Part shown: one piece after another, positions 59,238 through 64,000 of the stretch
Layout of the letters: every line of letters begins with the position of its first letter
Position numbering within the stretch: position 1 is the first letter of the stretch
DNA from: an uncultured Bariatricus sp.
Lineage (GTDB): Bacteria > Bacillota > Clostridia > Lachnospirales > Lachnospiraceae
Reading direction: 5' to 3'
Assembly: GCA_934320645.1 (NCBI GenBank)
Contig: CAKRFP010000012.1
Span: forward strand, 1 to 64,000
Length of the DNA: 64,000 nucleotides
Position numbers and translations under genes: made by a program
The notes under the pieces: model-generated
Databases searched by the model: none
Seen by the model: only the letters and a program-made list of their open reading frames with translations
What the model was told of the DNA's origin: nothing

Positions 59238-60854
59238 ATGAAGTTAACAATCGAAGGAATCAAAGACCGTGCGGCATGGGAGAAGGCAGGAATTGCACTT
59301 CCGGGATATGATGTGGAGAAGGTATCTGAAAAAGCAAAAGAAGAACCGGGATGGGTTCATTTTGGAATCGGTAATATTTTCCGTATTTTTATCGGTGGAA
59401 TTGCAGACGGACTTCTGGAAGAAGGTGTACTGGACAGAGGAATCACCTGTGTAGAGACATTTGACTATGACGTAGTAGATAAAATTTATGATCCATATGA
59501 CAATCTGGGACTGAGCGTAATTCTGCATGGGGACGGAACACGTGAATATAAAGTACTCGGATCCCTTGCAGAAGCAGTAAAAGCACAGTCTTCTGATCTG
59601 GCACAGTGGAATCGCCTGAAAGAGATCTTTACAAGCAAATCTCTTCAGATGGTATCCTTTACAATTACAGAAAAAGGATATGCTCTGCAGAAAGCAGACG
59701 GAACCTGGTTTCCATTCGTGGAAGCGGACATTAAGAACGGACCGGACAAAGCGACAGGAGCCATGGCAGTACTGGTAGCAATGCTTTATGAAAGATTCAA
59801 AGCAGGAAGATATCCAATTGCACTGGTATCTATGGATAACTGTTCCAAGAATGGTGCAAAACTCCGTGAATCTGTTCTTACAATGGCAGAAGAGTGGAAG
59901 AAGCAGGGATTTGTAGATGATGATTTCATTACATATGTAAGTGATGAAAAAGTTGTTGCCTTCCCATGGACCATGATCGACAAGATCACCCCACGTCCGA
60001 GCGAACAGATTGCAGATGATCTTGAAGCTCTCAGTGTGGAAAAAATGCAGCCGGTTATCACCGGAAAGAAGACTTACATTGCTCCATTTGTAAATGCAGA
60101 AAAACCGCAATATCTGGTCATTGAAGACAGTTTTCCGAACGGACGCCCGGCACTGGAAAAAGGATTTGGAGTTTATATGGCGGACAGAAATACAGTAAAT
60201 CTTTCGGAACGAATGAAAGTAACGGTATGCTTAAATCCGGTTCATTCAGCCACAGGTCCGCTTGGTGTCGTACTTGGATATGATCTGTTCGCACATATGC
60301 TTAATACCAATGAAGATATGATGAAGATGGCAAGAATGGTTGCTTATGACGAAGGACTTCCGGTAGTGGCAGATCCTGGAATCCTTTCTCCACAGGCATT
60401 TGTGGATGAACTTTTTAATGACCGTTTTCCGAATGAATATCTGGGAGATACAAATCTCCGTCTTGCAGTTGATGTGTCACAGATGGTTGGTATCCGTTTT
60501 GGCGAGACGGTAAAAGCCTATGTAGCAAAATACGGAGATGCATCAAAACTGACAGCAATTCCGCTTGGTATTGCAGGCTGGCTCAGATATATGCTGGCAA
60601 TTGATGATGAAGGAAACAAATTCGAACTGGCACCGGATCCGATGAATGAAGAAATCGGAGAACAGCTTGGTGATATCGTAGTTGGAAAGCCGGAGACATT
60701 GAAAGACCAGCTGAAACCGATCCTGTCCAATGAACGTCTGTTCTTTACCGATCTTTACAAAGATGGCGTCGGTGAAAAGATTGAAGAAATGTTCCGTGAA
60801 ATGATCGCAGGACCAGGTGCTGTAAAAGCAACAATCCACAAATATGTTCACTAA
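59238..60854 (+). CDS. Mannitol dehydrogenase-family protein, fructuronate reductase-like
   Basis: 538 residues, a long-chain polyol dehydrogenase. Rossmann N-terminus HFGIGNIFRIFIGGIADGLLEEG, catalytic region KVTVCLNPVHSATGPLG (conserved Asn and His; the Lys is one residue further from Asn than in Pseudomonas mannitol dehydrogenase) and a long C-terminal helical domain. Related Firmicute proteins are annotated fructuronate reductase (UxuB), reducing D-fructuronate to D-mannonate. With a PfkB kinase next door mannitol/fructose chemistry is also possible. CGGGAGG precedes the ATG at 59238. It is the first gene of a ROK-regulated operon. Confidence 0.83.
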   Translation: MKLTIEGIKDRAAWEKAGIALPGYDVEKVSEKAKEEPGWVHFGIGNIFRIFIGGIADGLLEEGVLDRGITCVETFDYDVVDKIYDPYDNLGLSVILHGDGTREYKVLGSLAEAVKAQSSDLAQWNRLKEIFTSKSLQMVSFTITEKGYALQKADGTWFPFVEADIKNGPDKATGAMAVLVAMLYERFKAGRYPIALVSMDNCSKNGAKLRESVLTMAEEWKKQGFVDDDFITYVSDEKVVAFPWTMIDKITPRPSEQIADDLEALSVEKMQPVITGKKTYIAPFVNAEKPQYLVIEDSFPNGRPALEKGFGVYMADRNTVNLSERMKVTVCLNPVHSATGPLGVVLGYDLFAHMLNTNEDMMKMARMVAYDEGLPVVADPGILSPQAFVDELFNDRFPNEYLGDTNLRLAVDVSQMVGIRFGETVKAYVAKYGDASKLTAIPLGIAGWLRYMLAIDDEGNKFELAPDPMNEEIGEQLGDIVVGKPETLKDQLKPILSNERLFFTDLYKDGVGEKIEEMFREMIAGPGAVKATIHKYVH

Positions 60855-60881
60855 TCAGGAAGAATACGGGAGGAAATGAAA

Positions 60882-62240
60882 ATGTCAGAAACAGTATTTG
60901 CAGCAGATCCGACAAGACTGCTGATCGCTGCGGCAGCGGGAATCGTCTTATTATTACTGCTGATCATAAAATTTAAATTTCATCCGGTACTGTCTCTGTT
61001 GATTTCTGCTCTGTTGATCGGACTCGGAGCCGGGATGCCGGTTCCGACTCTGGTAAATACGGTAGAAAAAGGTGTAGGAGAAACCTTACAGGGAATTGTA
61101 CTGCTGATCGGTCTGGGTTCCCTGTTCGGAGGTATACTGGAAGTGTCGGGTGGTGCACAGTGTGTTGCACAGACACTGGTCAACAGGTTTGGTGAAAAAA
61201 AAGCAGGGATTGCCCTTGGAATTACCGGACTTGTAGTTGGAACGACTGTTTTCTTTGAGGCAGGAGTTGTAATATTAATTCCGCTTGCTTTCGGACTGGC
61301 AAAGAAAACAAAAAAATCAACTTTGTATTATGTGATTCCGCTTCTTGCAGGTCTTGCAACCGGATTTGCCTTTATCCCGCCGTCAGCTGGTTCGGTTCTG
61401 GTTGCCAATATGCTTGGAGTAGATCTTGGAATTATGATCGCAGTTGGTGTGCCGACCGGAATTTTATCACTTATTTTTGCCGGAATTTTATGGTCAAAAT
61501 TTATCGGGACCAAGATCCATACCGGACTTCCAACTACAGTTTCAGAAGTAAGGGAAGAGGAAGAAGCAAATCTTCCAAAATTTTCAACTGTCATTGCGAT
61601 CATCCTTGTTCCGCTGGTACTCATTCTGTGCAGCACACTTTCGGAATATATTCCGGCACTTGATGGAATACGACCGGTACTGGAATTTGTGGGAACACCA
61701 TTTGTAGCGCTGATCATTGCAGTTCTGTGTGCAATGTATTTTCTTGGAAAGAAGCAGGGATATGACGGGGAACAGTTGAAAAAGATCATGGACAGATCTC
61801 TCCGACCGACAGGACAGATCCTTCTGGTTATTACCGGAGGCGGAATCATCCGTTGGGTGCTTCAGGACTGCGGGATGGGAGACATCATCGGACCGGCACT
61901 GGAAAAGAGCGGTCTTCCGTTAATCTTAGTTGCATTTCTGATCGCAGCTCTGGTAAGAGCATCGGTTGGAGCGGCAGTGGTTGCGATGACGATGGCAGCC
62001 GGAATCATGGCATCCATGCCGGCGGTGGCAGGACTTTCGCCATTATACCTTGCAGCAATGGTCTGCGCAATCACCGGTGGCGCAACGGCATTCAGTCATG
62101 TGAATGATTCTGGTTTCTGGCTGGTAAGCTCCTTACTGGAAATTGATGAAAAGACAACCTTAAAATCATGGACGATGATGGAGACGATTATCGGATTTAC
62201 CGGTCTTATCTGTGCTCTGATTATCAGCATATTTGCTTAG
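60882..62240 (+). CDS. GntP-family gluconate/sugar-acid permease
   Basis: About 452 residues with twelve or more membrane segments. LSLLISALLIGLGAGMPVPTLVNTVEKGVGETLQGIVLLIGLGSLFGG-like N-terminus and FSHVNDSGFWLVSSLLEI near the end are family hallmarks. GntP members import gluconate, fructuronate or related acids by proton symport, which fits an upstream fructuronate reductase. ATG 60882 is used because GGGAGG is spaced 9 bases from it; 60876 would be too close. Eight bases after its stop the kinase gene begins. Confidence 0.9.
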   Translation: MSETVFAADPTRLLIAAAAGIVLLLLLIIKFKFHPVLSLLISALLIGLGAGMPVPTLVNTVEKGVGETLQGIVLLIGLGSLFGGILEVSGGAQCVAQTLVNRFGEKKAGIALGITGLVVGTTVFFEAGVVILIPLAFGLAKKTKKSTLYYVIPLLAGLATGFAFIPPSAGSVLVANMLGVDLGIMIAVGVPTGILSLIFAGILWSKFIGTKIHTGLPTTVSEVREEEEANLPKFSTVIAIILVPLVLILCSTLSEYIPALDGIRPVLEFVGTPFVALIIAVLCAMYFLGKKQGYDGEQLKKIMDRSLRPTGQILLVITGGGIIRWVLQDCGMGDIIGPALEKSGLPLILVAFLIAALVRASVGAAVVAMTMAAGIMASMPAVAGLSPLYLAAMVCAITGGATAFSHVNDSGFWLVSSLLEIDEKTTLKSWTMMETIIGFTGLICALIISIFA

Positions 62241-62249
62241 GAGGAAAAA

Positions 62250-63467
62250 ATGATTGCGAAAGTAATATTGGGAACCATGACAAATGCACGGAAACTGGTC
62301 AGCATTGCAGAGAGGATTTCCTGTGACGTAGAACTTTGCAGTGGCAGATATGTGGTCAATGCGAAATCCATGCTCGGTGTTTTAAGTATGCCTGAATTTG
62401 AATACGGAGAACTGCATATCCACACGGACGAAGAAAATGAATGCAACCAGATCCTGGAGAGACTGCTTGAAGAAGGACTTCTTGCAGATACCAATGATGC
62501 GGCAAAACGGTCGCTTTACGATATCACAACATTTGGTGAGATCCTGATCGATTTCACCTGGCAGGGAGTAAATGAAGACGGGCAGACACTATTTGCCCAG
62601 AATCCGGGTGGCGCTCCTGCAAATGTTGCAGTTGCGGTGGCAAAACTTGGTGGACATACCGCTTTTATCGGGAAGGCCGGAAAGGATATGCATGGAGAGT
62701 TTTTGAAATCTGTGCTGGAAAAAGAAAATGTGGAAACGGAAGGAATGCTTCTGGATGAAAAATATTTTACAACCCTTGCGTTTGTAAATATTGATGAGAA
62801 TGGAGAGAGAACATTTTCTTTTGCAAGAAAACCAGGAGCAGATACCAGAATGGAAAAAGAAGAAATCGATGTTGATATTCTGGATAAGACCCATATTTTC
62901 CATGTCGGTTCTCTGTCACTTACGGAACAGCCGGCAAGAGATACCACACATTATGCGATCCGGCGCGCAAAAGAAAAAGGAAGTATTATCTCGTATGATC
63001 CGAATTACAGAGCCTCTTTATGGAAGGATGAGGAGACTGCAAAGAAACAGATGAGAAGTCTGGTTCCTTACGTGGATATCATGAAAATTTCAGATGAAGA
63101 AACAAAATTATTAACAGATAAAGAAAGCCCGGAAGAAGCGGCAGAAATTTTATTCCGGAAGGGTGTCAAGATCGTTGTAGTCACGCTGGGAAGCGATGGA
63201 GCATATCTGTATTGCAAAGAAGGCGGTGTACATATTCCGGGATTTGTGAGCAAAGCGGTGGACACCAATGGTGCAGGAGATTCCTTCTGGGGAGGATTTT
63301 TGTATTGTATCAGCAAAGCCGGAAAGAGACCGGAAGCATTTACCATGGATGAACTAAAAGAGTATGTACGGTTTGGGAATGCGGTGGCAAGCCTTTGTGT
63401 AGAGAAGAAAGGCGCGATCCCTGCAATGCCGGAACTTGCACAGGTTGAAGAAAGGATGGGACATTAA
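62250..63467 (+). CDS. PfkB-family sugar kinase with N-terminal Crh-like (HPr-fold) domain
   Basis: 405 residues. Residues ~1-78 read as an HPr fold: TNARKLVSIAERI (HPr helix 1, with Asn12 replacing the phospho-His, Arg14 retained), then YVVNAKSMLGVLSM, where Ser40 matches regulatory Ser46. This His-less, Ser46-positive pattern is that of Crh. Residues ~88-405 are a ribokinase-fold kinase with NPGGAPANVAVAVAKLGG, FAR(K)PGADT, DPNYRASLW, DEETKLL and VDTNGAGDSFWGGF (anion hole plus catalytic Asp). It most resembles fructokinase, although KDG kinase would suit a fructuronate pathway. TAGGAGG precedes the ATG. Confidence 0.85.
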   Translation: MIAKVILGTMTNARKLVSIAERISCDVELCSGRYVVNAKSMLGVLSMPEFEYGELHIHTDEENECNQILERLLEEGLLADTNDAAKRSLYDITTFGEILIDFTWQGVNEDGQTLFAQNPGGAPANVAVAVAKLGGHTAFIGKAGKDMHGEFLKSVLEKENVETEGMLLDEKYFTTLAFVNIDENGERTFSFARKPGADTRMEKEEIDVDILDKTHIFHVGSLSLTEQPARDTTHYAIRRAKEKGSIISYDPNYRASLWKDEETAKKQMRSLVPYVDIMKISDEETKLLTDKESPEEAAEILFRKGVKIVVVTLGSDGAYLYCKEGGVHIPGFVSKAVDTNGAGDSFWGGFLYCISKAGKRPEAFTMDELKEYVRFGNAVASLCVEKKGAIPAMPELAQVEERMGH

Positions 63468-63468
63468 G

Positions 63469-63861
63469 ATGGATCTGAAAACATATACAACAGGGATTCA
63501 GCATATCGGGATTCCGACAAATGATATTGAAAAAACAATTGCTTTTTATCAGAAACTGGGATTTGAGATCGCACTTCAGACGGTGAATGAAGAAGCAGAC
63601 GAAAAGGTTGCCTTTCTGAAACTGGAAACGCTTGTGATCGAGACTTATGAAAATAAGGCTGCAAAGATGGAGAGCGGAGCAATTGATCATGTGGCGATCA
63701 ATGTAAAGGACATTGAAGAAGTGCACCGGTATGTTGAAGAAAATCAGATGAATACAACAAATGATACCATTCATTTCCTGCCGTTCTGGGATAATGGGGT
63801 ACGGTTCTTTACGATTGAAGGTCCGAATAAGGAGAAAGTAGAATTTAGTCAGTATATGTAA
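63469..63861 (+). CDS. VOC-family (glyoxalase-like) protein
   Basis: 130 residues with two beta-alpha-beta-beta-beta units: TTGIQHIGIPTNDIEKTIAFYQ in the first (metal-site His-x-x-x position at ~10-12) and GAIDHVAINVKDIEEVHRYVEEN in the second, ending with FFTIEGPNKEKVEF (metal Glu). It may be a sugar-phosphate or lactoylglutathione-like lyase/isomerase, but the specific reaction is unknown. It starts 2 bases after the kinase stop (AAGGATGGG inside the kinase end as ribosome site), so it belongs to the uxuB-like operon. Confidence 0.85.
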   Translation: MDLKTYTTGIQHIGIPTNDIEKTIAFYQKLGFEIALQTVNEEADEKVAFLKLETLVIETYENKAAKMESGAIDHVAINVKDIEEVHRYVEENQMNTTNDTIHFLPFWDNGVRFFTIEGPNKEKVEFSQYM

Positions 63862-64000
63862 AAAAGAGTGTGCTTTGGCACGTAGTGGCTTTTATTGAAC
63901 AGAAATTACAATTTTTATACAGAACAGAAATGGGGAAAAGCGAGCAATTATACGCTGTGTCTGAACAGCTCGCTTACAGATATCCGTCGCATCTGACTCG
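63862..64000. other. Window-end intergenic DNA with repeat-like hairpins
   Basis: After the VOC gene AGTGTGCTTTGGCACGTAGT resembles, in opposite orientation, sequence near 2750. It is followed by an AGCGAGC...GCTCGCT inverted pair (about 63938-63976). No gene start is visible before the window ends. Confidence 0.35.

Overview
The window looks like chromosomal DNA from a Gram-positive, low-GC anaerobe of the family Lachnospiraceae (Clostridia; Blautia/Dorea/Mediterraneibacter-like). The evidence is the gene content: ThiD-CytX, HtpG, PNP, FeoA-FeoB fusion, L25/Ctc, PepT, YitT, MetE-like, ROK and a Csp-like subtilase. Strong AGGAGG ribosome sites, sigma-A type promoters, a CIRCE site, a TPP riboswitch and many hairpin-plus-T-tract terminators agree with this. 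Genus is inference. No rRNA, tRNA, CRISPR array, prophage or intact IS was seen.

Layout. 1-4.9 kb: end of a TetR regulator, EamA exporter, cysteine-peptidase-like protein, cyclophilin, then a TPP riboswitch and terminator with an apparent group IIC intron remnant directly behind it, then thiD-cytX. 4.9-6.6 kb: a gene-poor island with three tandem paralogous minus-strand small-RNA genes (each with promoter, conserved anti-Shine-Dalgarno hairpin and C-rich terminator loop) and a decayed hybrid histidine kinase. 6.6-13.3 kb: MacB/FtsX-type exporter and CIRCE-controlled htpG. 13.4-17.8 kb: nucleoside salvage operon (udp-deoB-cdd-add-punA). 18-23.3 kb: TraX-like acyltransferase and an SGNH/DUF4358/MBOAT/DHHW O-acylation operon. 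23.3-32.3 kb: pseudouridine synthase, a divergent LigA, ClpX, CPA2 antiporter, Csp-like subtilase, LspA-like protein, DUF2798. 32.5-39.8 kb: MATE/MarR, P5C dehydrogenase, YitT, 2-hydroxyacid dehydrogenase, PepT. 40-46.3 kb: DUF4143 ATPase, L25, and a potassium operon (52-aa membrane protein, KtrB/TrkH, TrkA, KdpD-like kinase, KdpE-like regulator). 46.4-52.7 kb: Fur-box FeoAB, LysR/MetE-like pair with a MET-box, nitroreductase, radical SAM. 52.7-53.5 kb: a promoter-driven minus-strand tandem-repeat array that encodes coupled mini-peptides. 53.5-64 kb: COG4905 membrane protein, a permease/ArsR/G3E GTPase/thioredoxin metal(loid) operon, and a ROK-linked operon (fructuronate reductase-like, GntP, a sugar kinase with a Crh-like HPr domain, VOC protein).

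The most unusual items are the three-copy sRNA family (5134-6448), the coupled mini-ORF repeat array (52760-53295), a covarying ~147-bp structured element present twice between convergent genes (17804-17950 and 32354-32499), the Crh-like domain fused to a PfkB kinase, and an unannotated 52-residue membrane protein that overlaps the KtrB start codon. All motif, promoter and structure calls were made by eye and no database search was possible.
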